Source: Nocardioides conyzicola
GTDB lineage: Bacteria; Actinomycetota; Actinomycetes; Propionibacteriales; Nocardioidaceae
NCBI RefSeq assembly: GCF_039543825.1
Contig: NZ_BAABKM010000003.1
Coordinates: 248,001 to 312,000, forward strand
DNA: 64,000 nucleotides
Direction: 5' to 3'
The position numbers were made by a program, and so were the translations under genes. This document shows, one piece after another, positions 1 through 8,323 of the stretch. The notes under the pieces were generated by a model. It saw nothing but the letters and a program-made list of their open reading frames with translations, did not search any database and was not told where the DNA came from. How positions within the stretch are numbered: the stretch's first letter is position 1; every line of letters starts with the position of its first letter.

Positions 1-698
1 GGTACGGCCTGAGGGAGCCCCTCTCCCTCGCCAACGAGCGCCAGGACGGCTCCGGGCCGGTCGTGATCGCCCTGCTCATGGTGCTGCTCGTGCTCGCCGG
101 TACGACGTTCGCCGGGCACGACTGGGGCACGGGCTCGATGAGCAACCAGCTGCTCTTCGAGGCCCGCCGCGGACGGGTCTGGGTGACCAAGGGCCTCGCC
201 GTGCTGCTCGGAGGCGGTGTGCTCGCGGCGGTCGTGCTGGCGGCGTACTGGACCGGCCTCTGGGCGCTCGCCGCCGGCCGCGGCCTCGACCCGTCGGGTC
301 ACGCGGTCTGGGAGGGCTACCAGCAGGGCATCCGCGGCACCGTGCTCGCGGCGCTGTGCGCGCTGGCGGCGTACGCGCTGACGATGCTCTTCCGCAGCAC
401 CGTGGTGACGCTCGGGGTGCTCTTCGGTCTCTCGATCCTGGCGCCGCTGCTGATGGCGCTGATCGCTTTCCCCGACAACGAGCGCTGGATGCCGCAGACC
501 AACATCGCGGCCGTCATCCTCGACGGCACCACCTACTACGGCGAGATGAGCTGCACGAGCGACTCCCTCGGCAACGAGGAGTGCAGCAGCAACGAGCACC
601 GGCTGTCGCTGGCCGGCGGCTCGGCGTACCTCCTCGTGCTGCTCGGGGTGGCCGCGGTGCCGTCGGTCGTCACGTTCCGGCGCCGGGACGTGCCGTAG
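1..698 (+). CDS. ABC-2 type transporter permease, 5' end cut by window edge
   Basis: The reading frame is open from base 3 and is already inside a protein, so the first visible GTG at 63 is probably internal. The visible 231 residues hold the GSMSNQLLFE stretch typical of bacterial ABC-2 permeases and about five hydrophobic segments, with an extracellular Cys-containing loop near the end and a final basic RRRDVP tail. It should sit in the membrane as the transmembrane half of an exporter whose ATPase gene lies outside the window. Its stop overlaps the convergent SRPBCC gene by 29 bases. Family call is fairly secure; the substrate cannot be told. Confidence 0.8.
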   Translation, partial: YGLREPLSLANERQDGSGPVVIALLMVLLVLAGTTFAGHDWGTGSMSNQLLFEARRGRVWVTKGLAVLLGGGVLAAVVLAAYWTGLWALAAGRGLDPSGHAVWEGYQQGIRGTVLAALCALAAYALTMLFRSTVVTLGVLFGLSILAPLLMALIAFPDNERWMPQTNIAAVILDGTTYYGEMSCTSDSLGNEECSSNEHRLSLAGGSAYLLVLLGVAAVPSVVTFRRRDVP

Positions 699-1203
699 GG
701 GCTACGCCCGGTAGTGCCCGGTAGTGCTCGGCCATCGCCGGGTAGTAGTCGCGGTCGAAGTCGATCGCGGCCACGTCGCCACCGGTCTCGGCGGCGACCA
801 GGCGGTCCAGGTAGTACTCCCAGCCCGGGCCGACGCTGTCGCTCATCGACGCGTCGAGGTCGGGCTGGGTGAAGGTGAGCGTGGTGACGCCGTCGGACTC
901 GGCCAGGTCCAGGTCGAGGTCCCACCACTCGTCGCCGACCTGGGTCGAGACCGCCAGCCGCCGGGGCGGGTCGCACTCCCGGATGCGCATGCCGTCCTCG
1001 GGCGCACCGTCCTCGGCGGTCATCGTGAAGCGCACCTCCCCCGACGCCGGGTCGCCGGTCCACGTGCCGATCCAGCGCCCGAGACGATCGGGCTCGGTGA
1101 TGGCGGCCCAGACGTCCTCGATCGGCGCATGGAACTCGCGCACGATCGTCAGCCGCGCGCGTCCCGCTGCGGTCTCGATGCGTCCGGTCGGTTGCCTGCT
1201 CAT
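670..1203 (-). CDS. SRPBCC / AHSA1-type START-fold protein
   Basis: This 177-residue cytoplasmic protein has the AHSA1 pattern: an early FHAPIEDVWAAITEPDRLGRWIG stretch (quoted in part: EDVWAAITEPDRLGRW), a middle beta-rich segment with DPPRRLAVS, and a C-terminal helix GWEYYLDRLVA. Such folds bind hydrophobic ligands or assist other proteins. It begins 4 bases inside the end of the ArsR gene (ATGA overlap at 1200-1203), so the two are translationally coupled. ArsR-SRPBCC pairs are common in actinobacteria; the ligand is unknown. Confidence 0.85.
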   Translation of the reverse strand: MSRQPTGRIETAAGRARLTIVREFHAPIEDVWAAITEPDRLGRWIGTWTGDPASGEVRFTMTAEDGAPEDGMRIRECDPPRRLAVSTQVGDEWWDLDLDLAESDGVTTLTFTQPDLDASMSDSVGPGWEYYLDRLVAAETGGDVAAIDFDRDYYPAMAEHYRALPGVAPTARPGAGT

Positions 1204-1550
1204 GCGCTCTCCTCGAGGGGTGCGGTACGCCGTCGGTCGCGCCCGACCCGGCGGACCTCGGTGTCCAGGGCGTCCAGGGCGTTGGCGGTCAGTGGCTGCG
1301 GCAGGACCAGCGCGTCGACGTACGCCGTCACCGGCACCAGGCCTTCCCGGTGCAGGGTGTAGTGGCGTTCGCGGCCGCGGTCCTCGGCGGTGACGAGGCC
1401 CGCCTCGGTGAGCAGCCGCAGGTGCTTGCTCACCGCGGGCCGCGAGATCGGGAGGCCGTCGGCGAGGTCCACGACCCGCCGCGGACCGGCCGCGAGCGCC
1501 CGCAGCAGCGAGCGGCGTACCGGGTCGGCGAGCGCCGCGAACGGGTCCAT
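1200..1550 (-). CDS. ArsR-family winged-helix repressor
   Basis: A 116-residue HTH protein opening with FAALADPVRRSLLRAL and carrying the recognition region RPAVSKHLRLLTEAGLV, the standard ArsR/SmtB DNA-binding layout. No metal-binding Cys pair is present near the recognition helix, so it probably senses something other than a heavy metal. A perfect 6-bp inverted repeat lies 7 bases upstream of its ATG, suggesting autoregulation. It is coupled to the SRPBCC gene, which may bind the signal molecule or carry out the response. Family assignment is secure, signal unknown. Confidence 0.9.
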   Translation of the reverse strand: MDPFAALADPVRRSLLRALAAGPRRVVDLADGLPISRPAVSKHLRLLTEAGLVTAEDRGRERHYTLHREGLVPVTAYVDALVLPQPLTANALDALDTEVRRVGRDRRRTAPLEESA

Positions 1551-1557
1551 CCGAATA

Positions 1558-1575
1558 GGTAACCATCAAGTTACC
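1558..1575. promoter_or_regulatory. Inverted-repeat operator of the ArsR gene
   Basis: GGTAAC-CATCAA-GTTACC is a perfect palindrome with 6-base arms and a 6-base spacer. It lies between the ArsR start (1550, minus) and lipA (1632, plus), over the place where the ArsR promoter must be. Its position and symmetry fit the repressor's own operator; binding is inferred. Confidence 0.6.
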
Positions 1576-1631
1576 GATCGGGCAATGGCCCGACCCCGGG
1601 ATCGCTGGCCCACCCGCGTAGGCTGGCGTCT

Positions 1632-2576
1632 GTGACGCAAGCTCCCGCCCCAGAAGGACGCAAGCTGCTCCGACTCGAAGTGCGCAACGCGGAGACCCCG
1701 ATCGAGCGCAAGCCGGAGTGGATCAAGACGAGGGCCAAGATGGGCCCCGAGTACAAGCACCTGCAGAGCCTGGTGAAGTCCGAGGGACTCCACACGGTCT
1801 GCCAGGAGGCCGGTTGTCCCAACATCTTCGAGTGCTGGGAGGACCGCGAGGCGACCTTCCTCATCGGCGGCGACCAGTGCACGCGACGGTGCGACTTCTG
1901 CCAGATCGACACAGGCAAGCCGCAGCCGCTCGACCGTGACGAGCCGCGCCGCGTGGCCGAGTCCGTGCAGAAGATGGAGCTCCGCTACGCCACGATCACC
2001 GGCGTCGCGCGCGACGACCTCGAGGACGGCGGCGCCTGGCTCTACGCCGAGACCGTGCGCGTCATCCACGAGATGAACCCCGGCACCGGCGTCGAGAACC
2101 TCATCCCCGACTTCAACGGCAAGCCCGACCTGCTCCGCGAGGTGTTCGAGTCGCGGCCCGAGGTGCTGGCCCACAACGTGGAGACCGTGCCGCGGATCTT
2201 CAAGCGGATCCGCCCCGCGTTCCGCTACGACCGCTCGCTGGACGTGATCACCCAGGCCCGCGACTTCGGCCTGGTCACCAAGTCCAACCTGATCCTCGGC
2301 ATGGGCGAGACCCGCGCGGAGGTCTCGCAGGCGCTCCAGGACCTGTACGACGCCGGCTGCGAGCTCATCACGATCACGCAGTACCTCCGCCCGTCGCTGC
2401 GGCACCACCCGGTCGAGCGCTGGGTGAAGCCCGAGGAGTTCGTCGAGCTCCGCGACGAGGCCGAGGACATCGGCTTCGCGGGGGTGCTGTCCGGGCCGCT
2501 CGTCCGCTCGTCGTACCGTGCCGGTCGCCTGTACCGTCAGGCGATGGACGCCCGCGCGGGCGTCGCCACCGCCTGA
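1632..2576 (+). CDS. lipA: Lipoyl synthase (radical SAM)
   Basis: LipA inserts two sulfur atoms into protein-bound octanoyl chains to make the lipoyl cofactor of 2-oxoacid dehydrogenases and the glycine cleavage system. At 314 residues it is normal length. The auxiliary cluster ligands lie in [12 protein letters not shown] (C-x4-C-x5-C), the radical SAM cluster ligands in CTRRCDFC (C-x3-C-x2-C), and the conserved RSSY is at the C-terminus. The GTG start follows a TAGGCT hexamer by 7 bases with no Shine-Dalgarno, so the mRNA may be leaderless. No lipB is visible next to it. DUF4191, RDD and glnA follow in the order usual for actinobacteria. Confidence 0.97.
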   Translation: MTQAPAPEGRKLLRLEVRNAETPIERKPEWIKTRAKMGPEYKHLQSLVKSEGLHTVCQEAGCPNIFECWEDREATFLIGGDQCTRRCDFCQIDTGKPQPLDRDEPRRVAESVQKMELRYATITGVARDDLEDGGAWLYAETVRVIHEMNPGTGVENLIPDFNGKPDLLREVFESRPEVLAHNVETVPRIFKRIRPAFRYDRSLDVITQARDFGLVTKSNLILGMGETRAEVSQALQDLYDAGCELITITQYLRPSLRHHPVERWVKPEEFVELRDEAEDIGFAGVLSGPLVRSSYRAGRLYRQAMDARAGVATA

Positions 2577-2614
2577 CCCCCATCACGCAGAGACAGAACG
2601 AGGCACACCAGAAG

Positions 2615-3337
2615 ATGGCGAAGGACCCGAAGCCCGTCGACCCGGACAAGATGAGCCGGACCAAGCAGTTCGTCGAGACCTACCGGATGGCGTCCAAGTC
2701 GGACCCCCGCCTCGGCCTGTGGATCCTCGGCTCGTTCGTGCTCGGTGCGGCCGTCGGCTTCGCCGTCTTCTTCTTCCTGCTGCCTGCCAGCGGCATCCTG
2801 CACGCGGTCATCTCCGTGGTCGGCGCGCTGCTGCTCGGCACGCTGCTGGCGATGATCGTCTTCGGCCGGCGCGCCCAGAAGGCGGCGTACAGCCAGATGG
2901 AGGGCCAGCCCGGAGCCGCGGCCGCCGCGCTGCGGATGCTGCGCGGGCGCAGCTGGAAGACCGACCCCGTCATCGCGTTCACCAAGCAGCAGGACGTCGT
3001 GCACCGGGTGGTCGGTCCTCCCGGCATCATCCTGGTCGGCGAGGGCAACCCCCACCGCCTCAAGCAGCTGATGCTCAGCGAGCGCCGCAAGCACGAGCGG
3101 GTCGCCTCCGAGATCCCGATCCACGAGGTCGTCTGCGGCAACGACGCCGGTCAGGTCCCGCTCTCCAAGCTCGCGCGCCACGTGCAGAAGCTCGGCCGCC
3201 AGGTGAAGCCCGCCGAGATGACCGACGTGCTCTACCGGCTCAAGGCGCTCGACGCCAACCGCTCGGCGATCCCGATGCCCAAGGGCCCGATCCCCACCAG
3301 CATGAAGGGCATGCGCGGCCAGCAGCGAGGGCGCTAG
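2615..3337 (+). CDS. DUF4191 membrane protein
   Basis: 240 residues with a short polar N-terminus, two adjacent membrane helices (about residues 30-52 and 55-78) separated by a short loop, and a long soluble C-terminal part containing the VHRVVGPPGIILVGEG stretch characteristic of DUF4191. Function is unknown; the gene regularly sits between lipA and glnA in actinobacteria. It starts 38 bases after lipA and may be co-transcribed with it. Its stop shares the palindrome CTAG with the stop of the convergent lipoprotein gene. Confidence 0.88.
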   Translation: MAKDPKPVDPDKMSRTKQFVETYRMASKSDPRLGLWILGSFVLGAAVGFAVFFFLLPASGILHAVISVVGALLLGTLLAMIVFGRRAQKAAYSQMEGQPGAAAAALRMLRGRSWKTDPVIAFTKQQDVVHRVVGPPGIILVGEGNPHRLKQLMLSERRKHERVASEIPIHEVVCGNDAGQVPLSKLARHVQKLGRQVKPAEMTDVLYRLKALDANRSAIPMPKGPIPTSMKGMRGQQRGR

Positions 3338-4167
3338 CCCCCCGTCGTCCCGCCGCCCATCGAGCCCAGGTCGGGCATCTCGGTGATGTCGGACGCCGGC
3401 GGCGCCTCGATCGTGACGTCCTTGCCCCAGTCGGAGGCGCTCAGGTCGACCGTCGACTCCGAGCCAGCGACCGGCAGCTCCATGTGCATCTTGGACAGCC
3501 GGTTCTCGTCATCGAGCCAGACGTCGTAGGTGATCGAGTCGGGCAGCTGCGCCGACGCCTGGGCCGGCAGGTCCATCGCCTTCGACACGCGCGCCGGATC
3601 GACCGTCAGCTCGTAGTGACCGTCGCCGGCGTACGTGACCCGGTCGATCGCGGGCTCGATCTGCTCCAGGGTCCTCGCCGGGTCGAGCTGGTCCAGCGCG
3701 TGGCCCATGTCGCCCAGCGGGCTGTCGTCGGCCGAGGGATCCAGCTTCCAGAACTTGCCGGCGGACATCCCCCCGAGCTTCATGTAGAAGATGCCGTCGA
3801 CGTACCTCACCTCGGTCGCCGTGCCGGACCCTGCCATCGGCAGGTCCATCGTCATCGCCATCGCGGGCGGGTCGGCGGTGTAGTCGAGGTCGCCCTCGCC
3901 GCTCATCTCCCCCATCGACCCGAGGCCGACCTTCATCGTCACGTGGGCGGTCGTCGACGCCTTGAGCCCGTCGGAGATCGTGTCGACGAAGTCGGCGGGG
4001 TCGACCTGGTCGCCCTTGTCCAGGTTGGCCAGGACGGCGGCGGCAGCGGGATCCTCGGCCGTCGAGCCGGAGCCGTCCGACTCACCGCATCCGACGAGAC
4101 CCACCGACAGGAGGGAGACGACAGCGAGCGCGGCGGCGGTACGACGGGGGCGCGGGAGACGGGCCAC
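3334..4167 (-). CDS. LppX/LprG-like secreted lipoprotein
   Basis: 277 residues with a signal peptide ending in the lipobox LVGCGES (lipidated Cys near residue 25), then a low-complexity acidic linker and a beta-rich domain with repeated short strands (AHVTMKV, MAMTMDLPMAG, YVDGIFYMKL) as in LppX/LprAFG lipid-binding lipoproteins. It is expected on the outer face of the membrane, binding lipids or glycolipids. The GTG start at 4167 is chosen because AAGGATCC precedes it at good spacing and the signal peptide follows directly. It is convergent with DUF4191, sharing a CTAG double stop. Confidence 0.8.
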   Translation of the reverse strand: MARLPRPRRTAAALAVVSLLSVGLVGCGESDGSGSTAEDPAAAAVLANLDKGDQVDPADFVDTISDGLKASTTAHVTMKVGLGSMGEMSGEGDLDYTADPPAMAMTMDLPMAGSGTATEVRYVDGIFYMKLGGMSAGKFWKLDPSADDSPLGDMGHALDQLDPARTLEQIEPAIDRVTYAGDGHYELTVDPARVSKAMDLPAQASAQLPDSITYDVWLDDENRLSKMHMELPVAGSESTVDLSASDWGKDVTIEAPPASDITEMPDLGSMGGGTTGG

Positions 4168-4235
4168 GGCGGATCCTTCCGAGAGGGGATGCCACCCAGC
4201 ATGCCCCCGCGGTGGTGAGCGGGAAACCGTCGGCG

Positions 4236-4640
4236 TCAGGCGTGTGGAGAAGCGACCTGGACCGTGACCGTCGCCGTCCCGGCGGCGATGTCGTGCAGGC
4301 CGCGCCGGTCCGGCCGGAAGACCAGCGGCGGGATCACCAGGGCGACCAGGATCGCGCGGGCCAACGACCGGAGCGGGTCGAGCCGACCGCCGTTGTCGAC
4401 CCGCACGACGCGCAGCCGGGTGGCCATCTTGCCGAACGAGCCGCCGACCGTGCAGGTGAGCACCGCCGACTCGAGCACGAAGAGCAGCAGCGTGTACGTG
4501 CTGCCCGGGCCGCCCGTCGTACCGAAGACCGGGGTGAAGAGGCTGACCACTGCCAGGCACGCGAACCAGTCGACCAGCAGGGCGATCACCCGTCGCCCCC
4601 AGGACGCGGTCTCGTACGGCAGGGCTGCGGTTGCTGACAC
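4236..4640 (-). CDS. RDD-family membrane protein
   Basis: 134 residues with the RDD signature: an early GRRVIALLVDWF helix (R and D of the family name), a second long helix, GGSFGKMATRLRVVRVD, and a final amphipathic helix. RDD proteins are small integral membrane proteins, some acting as ion exchangers. In actinobacteria an RDD gene commonly neighbours glnA1. Here it is transcribed divergently from glnA with about 190 bases between the starts, so the GlnR box between them could influence both genes. Confidence 0.85.
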   Translation of the reverse strand: MSATAALPYETASWGRRVIALLVDWFACLAVVSLFTPVFGTTGGPGSTYTLLLFVLESAVLTCTVGGSFGKMATRLRVVRVDNGGRLDPLRSLARAILVALVIPPLVFRPDRRGLHDIAAGTATVTVQVASPHA

Positions 4641-4689
4641 GGTGGACAGCGTAGGACGGCGCTCGCGGACGCCCTCCTGCTGGGCACCT

Positions 4690-4727
4690 GTTACACGGGG
4701 GTAATAAACCCGATACGGTCAAGAAAC
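4690..4727 (+). promoter_or_regulatory. GlnR box upstream of glnA
   Basis: Four half-sites are spaced by exactly 6 bases each: GTTAC, GTAAT, GATAC, GAAAC. This matches the actinobacterial GlnR a-b-a-b arrangement (gTnAC-n6-GaAAC-n6-GTnAC-n6-GAAAC). It is 101 bases upstream of the glnA start, in the divergent region with the RDD gene. The pattern is seen directly; GlnR control is inferred from known glnA regulation. Confidence 0.75.
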
Positions 4728-4828
4728 GACCCGTACGTAATTTCAGGCTGTCCGGCGCAGTGCCGCTCCGGGCTGTCGATCCAGCACGCACGTCGGCCGG
4801 CGCCAGCACGCGCGGCCAAGGAGGACGA

Positions 4829-6247
4829 ATGTTCCAGAACAGCGACGAGCTGCTCAAGTACATCAAGGACGAAGGCGTCGAGATGGTCGACGTACGCTTC
4901 GTCGACCTGCCCGGCATCGAGCAGCACTTCACCGTCCCGGTCTCGTCGTTTGACCAGTCGGTCTTCGACGACGGCCTCGCCTTCGACGGGTCCTCGATCC
5001 GCGGCTTCCAGGCGATCAACGAGTCGGACATGGCGCTGTTCCCGGACCCGACCACGGCGTACCTCGACCCCTTCCGCACGGCGAAGACGCTGAACCTGAG
5101 CTTCTTCATCCACGACCCGATCACGGGTGAGGCCTACTCGCGCGACCCGCGCAACATCGCCCGCAAGGCGCTGGCCTACCTGGAGACGACCGGCATCGCG
5201 GACACCGCCTTCTTCGCCCCCGAGGCGGAGTTCTACATCTTCGACAGCGTCCGCTACTCCACCTCCGCCAACGAGGGCTACTACCACATCGACTCGGTCG
5301 AGGGCTGGTGGAACTCGGGCAAGGAGGGCGACAACCTCGGCTACAAGACGCGCTTCAAGGGTGGCTACTTCCCCGTCGCGCCGTACGACCACTACGGCGA
5401 CCTGCGCGACGAGATGGTCAAGAACCTCGAGGCCTCCGGCCTGCTCGTCGAGCGCGCGCACCACGAGGTCGGCACCGCCGGCCAGGCGGAGATCAACTAC
5501 CGCTTCGACACGCTGCTCAAGGCCGCGGACGACGTGATGAAGTTCAAGTACCTCATCAAGAACACCGCGTGGAACAACGGCAAGTCGGTCACCTTCATGC
5601 CGAAGCCGATCTTCGGTGACAACGGCTCGGGCATGCACGTGCACCAGTCGCTGTGGACCGGTGGCGAGCCGCTCTTCTACGACGAGACCGGGTACGGCGG
5701 CCTGTCCGACATGGCCCGCTGGTACATCGGCGGCATCCTCAAGCACGCCCCGGCGCTGCTGGCGTTCACCAACCCGACGGTGAACTCCTACCACCGCCTG
5801 GTGCCGGGCTTCGAGGCCCCGATCTCGCTCGTCTACTCCTCGCGCAACCGCTCCGCCTCGGTCCGCATCCCGATCACGGGCTCGAACCCCAAGGCCAAGC
5901 GCATCGAGACCCGCTTCCCCGACCCGTCGGCGAACCCGTACCTCGCGTTCTCCGCGCTGCTCCTGGCCGGTGTCGACGGCATCAAGAACAAGATCGAGCC
6001 GCCCGCCCCGATCGACAAGGACATCTACGAGCTCCCGCCGGACGAGATGGCCGAGATCGCCCAGGTGCCGACCTCGCTCGACGCCGTCCTCCTGGCCCTC
6101 GAGGCCGACCACGACTTCCTCACGGTGGGCAACGTCTTCACGCCCGACCTGATCGAGACGTGGATCGACTACAAGCGCACCCACGAGATCGCTCCCGTGG
6201 CCCTGCGTCCGCACCCGCACGAGTTCGAGCTCTACTACGACATCTGA
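4829..6247 (+). CDS. glnA: Glutamine synthetase type I (GlnA1)
   Basis: Makes glutamine from glutamate, ammonia and ATP in the cytoplasm as a dodecamer. The 472 residues match GSI length. Visible landmarks are DGSSIRGF, the metal/ATP-site stretch [29 protein letters not shown] and the adenylylation loop [10 protein letters not shown] with the target Tyr at residue 400. That loop makes it a GSI-beta enzyme regulated by GlnE, whose gene is at the right end of the window. The ATG at 4829 is preceded by AAGGAGG at ideal spacing, which settles the start. Transcription probably responds to GlnR through the box at 4690-4727. Confidence 0.98.
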   Translation: MFQNSDELLKYIKDEGVEMVDVRFVDLPGIEQHFTVPVSSFDQSVFDDGLAFDGSSIRGFQAINESDMALFPDPTTAYLDPFRTAKTLNLSFFIHDPITGEAYSRDPRNIARKALAYLETTGIADTAFFAPEAEFYIFDSVRYSTSANEGYYHIDSVEGWWNSGKEGDNLGYKTRFKGGYFPVAPYDHYGDLRDEMVKNLEASGLLVERAHHEVGTAGQAEINYRFDTLLKAADDVMKFKYLIKNTAWNNGKSVTFMPKPIFGDNGSGMHVHQSLWTGGEPLFYDETGYGGLSDMARWYIGGILKHAPALLAFTNPTVNSYHRLVPGFEAPISLVYSSRNRSASVRIPITGSNPKAKRIETRFPDPSANPYLAFSALLLAGVDGIKNKIEPPAPIDKDIYELPPDEMAEIAQVPTSLDAVLLALEADHDFLTVGNVFTPDLIETWIDYKRTHEIAPVALRPHPHEFELYYDI

Positions 6248-6257
6248 TGCCTGACGC

Positions 6258-6297
6258 TGGTTGAGGTGCGAGGCGCGCCAGCGCCGAGCCTCGAAGC
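6258..6297 (-). repeat. Dispersed CTCAACC/TTCGAG repeat, reverse-oriented copy
   Basis: Just after glnA lies TGGTTGAGG, a GC-rich core, then CCTCGAAG. It is a diverged, reverse-complement relative of the repeats at 35184-35524, which have TTTCGAG, a GC-rich core and CCTCAACCACC. The ends are conserved and the core varies, as in a mobile hairpin or REP-like family. Confidence 0.5.
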
Positions 6298-6386
6298 TAT
6301 CGTCTGACCTGCAGAAACACTGAGATGTCCATCGCGGACATGTACGGCTGTCCACGGCTCGCATGTGTACCCGATGTGTACCGCAA

Positions 6387-6425
6387 CCGCCGGCCCCGGC
6401 CTCCTCGCGAGGTCGGGGCCGGCGG
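6387..6425 (+). terminator. Strong GC hairpin after glnA
   Basis: A 17-bp stem (one G-T wobble) closes over the 5-base loop CTCGC; the arms contain GCCGGCCCCG and CGGGGCCGGC. It lies 140 bases past the glnA stop and is followed by CGTTTG rather than a long T run. It most likely ends glnA transcription. Confidence 0.65.
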
Positions 6426-6865
6426 CGTTTGCGGGGTTGAAGTGAGACCGGCAGACCGCAAGCTCGTGACCATTCAACTCACTCACGCATGACCACAGTT
6501 GGTACGTCGAGCGGCGTGACGTGACCGAGGCGACGAGGGCGCTGCACACCGCCCAGATCGACGCAGGTCCTCGTAGTCGGACGGGCGGAAGTGCAGCCTT
6601 GACGCTCACCGCACGCTCAGAAGACCCGTGTCCGCAACACTTCTGCCCGTTCAGGTACGAGATACCGCCGAGTGCGGCATTACACCGTGAGTCGGGCTCC
6701 CGATCCGACAGCGACTGTGGCGCGCTCCACCGCGATCAGTTGATCGCGTGGTGGAGGGCATCGGGCACGAGACGGTGGGCGTGCGCTGACTGGCGTCTCG
6801 GAAGCACGAAGTCGGGTGTTGTGGTTCGATTGCGGTCCAGACCGAAACGTTCAGGTGGAGTCTTG
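6426..6865. other. Gene-poor spacer at start of accessory stretch
   Basis: I see no convincing gene here. Open frames exist on both strands but lack family resemblance, a good ribosome binding site or consistent GC-ending codons. Just upstream, ATGTCC-ATCGC-GGACAT forms a small hairpin at 6325-6341. The base composition is somewhat less GC-rich than the flanking core genes. Confidence 0.4.
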
Positions 6866-7288
6866 GTGAAGAAGTTCGCGTTCGGTCTGATCGCTGCGGT
6901 CCTGCTGTCGACTGGCCTCTTTGGAGGCTCGATGCAGACCGCCTCCGCTGGCGGGTGCGTACCCGAGCCCTATGCGCCAGATTCTTGCGGGCGTGTCGCC
7001 TTGAAGGTCGCGGTCCCTAAGGTCGTCGAGCAAGGCAAGAGGCCGGCCCTATCGGTGGCTGTCGTGTCACGGGGCGGGGTGAAGCCCCAAGGGACGGTCA
7101 CGGTCGCCATCACGGGACCGAAGGGCTTCAAGACGACGAAGAAGCACGCCTACGAGGGCACTGCCCTCCGCTTGAAAGGCCCGAAGTTGAGGAAGAAGGG
7201 CACTTACCGTGTGACCGTGATCTTCGTGTCCGACAACTTCGAGGACGCGAAATCGACCACCAGTTTCAAGGTCAAGAAGAAGCTCTGA
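6866..7288 (+). CDS. Secreted single-domain Ig-like protein
   Basis: 140 residues: a signal peptide (KKFAFGLIAAVLLSTGLFGG, cleavage near ASAGG), two cysteines shortly after, then one beta-sandwich domain with VAVPKVVEQGKRPALSV, GTVTVAITGPKGF and GTYRVTVIF strands and a lysine-rich end VKKKL. This resembles bacterial Ig-like repeat domains of secreted actinobacterial proteins, but stands alone. GTG at 6866 is chosen because GGTGGAG lies 6 bases before it; a TTG three bases earlier is possible. A similar basic Ig-like tail ends the DUF4394 protein at 20697. Function unknown. Confidence 0.7.
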   Translation: MKKFAFGLIAAVLLSTGLFGGSMQTASAGGCVPEPYAPDSCGRVALKVAVPKVVEQGKRPALSVAVVSRGGVKPQGTVTVAITGPKGFKTTKKHAYEGTALRLKGPKLRKKGTYRVTVIFVSDNFEDAKSTTSFKVKKKL

Positions 7289-7510
7289 ACACTTGCAGCT
7301 GGCTGTGTCGATCGGTCTGGCGGTGTTGGGCGAGGAGCGCCACGATCTGGAGGTCGGTGTTCTGCGGGGTGGTTTTCAGCTGCAGCCTTGACGCGATGAA
7401 GTTCCTGCCGAGTTCCTGAGCGTCTTGGCCGTGAGGCGCGTGTTATCGCCGCCTGTCGGCCGCATGGATCTGCCGATGAGCGAGCGTGCGAGACGATGTC
7501 GAATCCGGTG

Positions 7511-7900
7511 TCACGCAGGCGGTGCGAGCTGGCCGATCTCGCTCACCTGGCGTTTCGACTTGGGACAGACCCACGTGGCGGTGTTGCCGTTCGCTACGGC
7601 GGCCATCGGATGGTTCTTAGGATGCTCCGGGCACTGGGGCCAGTTCGTCACTCGTGGCTCGGCCAGCTCCACGACCCACTCCTGCACCTGATCAGCGAGC
7701 ATGGCAATCTGCGCTGCCTCCGATGCACCTGTGTCGATCCAGACCCCCATGCCGGTGAAGTCTGAACTACGCAACATTGCCGACTCCGCCCCGGGATAGT
7801 CCTGCCAGTCGGACTCCTCGACCAGCGGGACCGGCGCACCCGTCTTCTTGAGGTCGTGAAGCAGAAGGGTCATCGCCGAGGCAAGGTGGGCGCGCATCAT
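7511..7900 (-). CDS. Hypothetical protein with a CPxH...CP putative zinc site
   Basis: 129 residues, soluble, not assigned to a named family. The N-terminal two thirds look alpha/beta (MRAHLASAMTLLLHDL, GMGVWIDTG). The C-terminal third has CPEHPKNHPMA and, 16 residues later, WVCPKS, which could form a Cys/His zinc knuckle. Codon use is ordinary for the organism, which favours a real gene. A second Met directly after the first leaves the exact start open. Neighbours give no clue; it lies in the gene-poor accessory stretch. Confidence 0.6.
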   Translation of the reverse strand: MMRAHLASAMTLLLHDLKKTGAPVPLVEESDWQDYPGAESAMLRSSDFTGMGVWIDTGASEAAQIAMLADQVQEWVVELAEPRVTNWPQCPEHPKNHPMAAVANGNTATWVCPKSKRQVSEIGQLAPPA

Positions 7901-8029
7901 CGGAGTATGGCCCGAGCGGTCGATGGGGACCGCTTCTCATCCATCCGGGCATGCCGCCGGCGCTGCGCGGTCCTGCCGATCAGCGGGCGACGGGGAGTCA
8001 GTGATGCTTCCGGAGGGTCAGCTCGCCAG

Positions 8030-8185
8030 TCATGCACCGTCGTCCCGGCACGATTCCGGGAGCGTCACTCCGCCGACTCGCGCACCCAGCACGTTCCCGC
8101 CGTCCACGTCGATTTCGCCCCCCACGACGTCCTTGCCCTCGTCCGGAACGTCGATGGTCAGGGGTCAGCGTCCACCAGCTCAGTG
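8030..8185 (-). pseudogene. Frame-broken remnant of a small gene
   Basis: On the minus strand a segment reading LTIDVPDEGKDVVGGEID and on to GARVGGVTLPES ends at a proper stop at 8030. It is entered from an in-frame stop, while the frame just upstream reads GTELVDADP before its own stop at about 8160. One small indel would join the two into one protein-like stretch. The residue pattern is coding-like but no family is recognised. The surrounding 7901-8323 holds nothing else I can support. Confidence 0.35.
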
Positions 8186-8323
8186 CCGCCGGGCGCGGGT
8201 CGCGGACCGATGAGTCTGCTCCCCAGCACAGGTCGTAGCCGTCGTGAAGAGTCAGCGAGGTGGGCACGACCAAGGCTGCGGGCAGCGACGCAGGGCGACA
8301 CGAGCTGGGGCGGGAGGGGGCAA

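Noticed and set aside
6325..6341. Small hairpin ATGTCC-ATCGC-GGACAT as a possible attachment site
   Set aside because: No integrase gene, no tRNA gene and no matching direct repeat at the other side of the accessory stretch could be seen.
6235..6609. A minus-strand frame of 124 codons over the glnA terminator region
   Set aside because: It spans the strong terminator hairpin, includes the end of glnA in antisense and shows no domain or ribosome site.
7275..7440. Short coding-like minus-strand stretch reading LQLKTTPQNTDLQIVALLAQH
   Set aside because: It has no start codon in frame, is only about 55 codons long and overlaps the end of the Ig-like gene. It may be a remnant but no family could be named.
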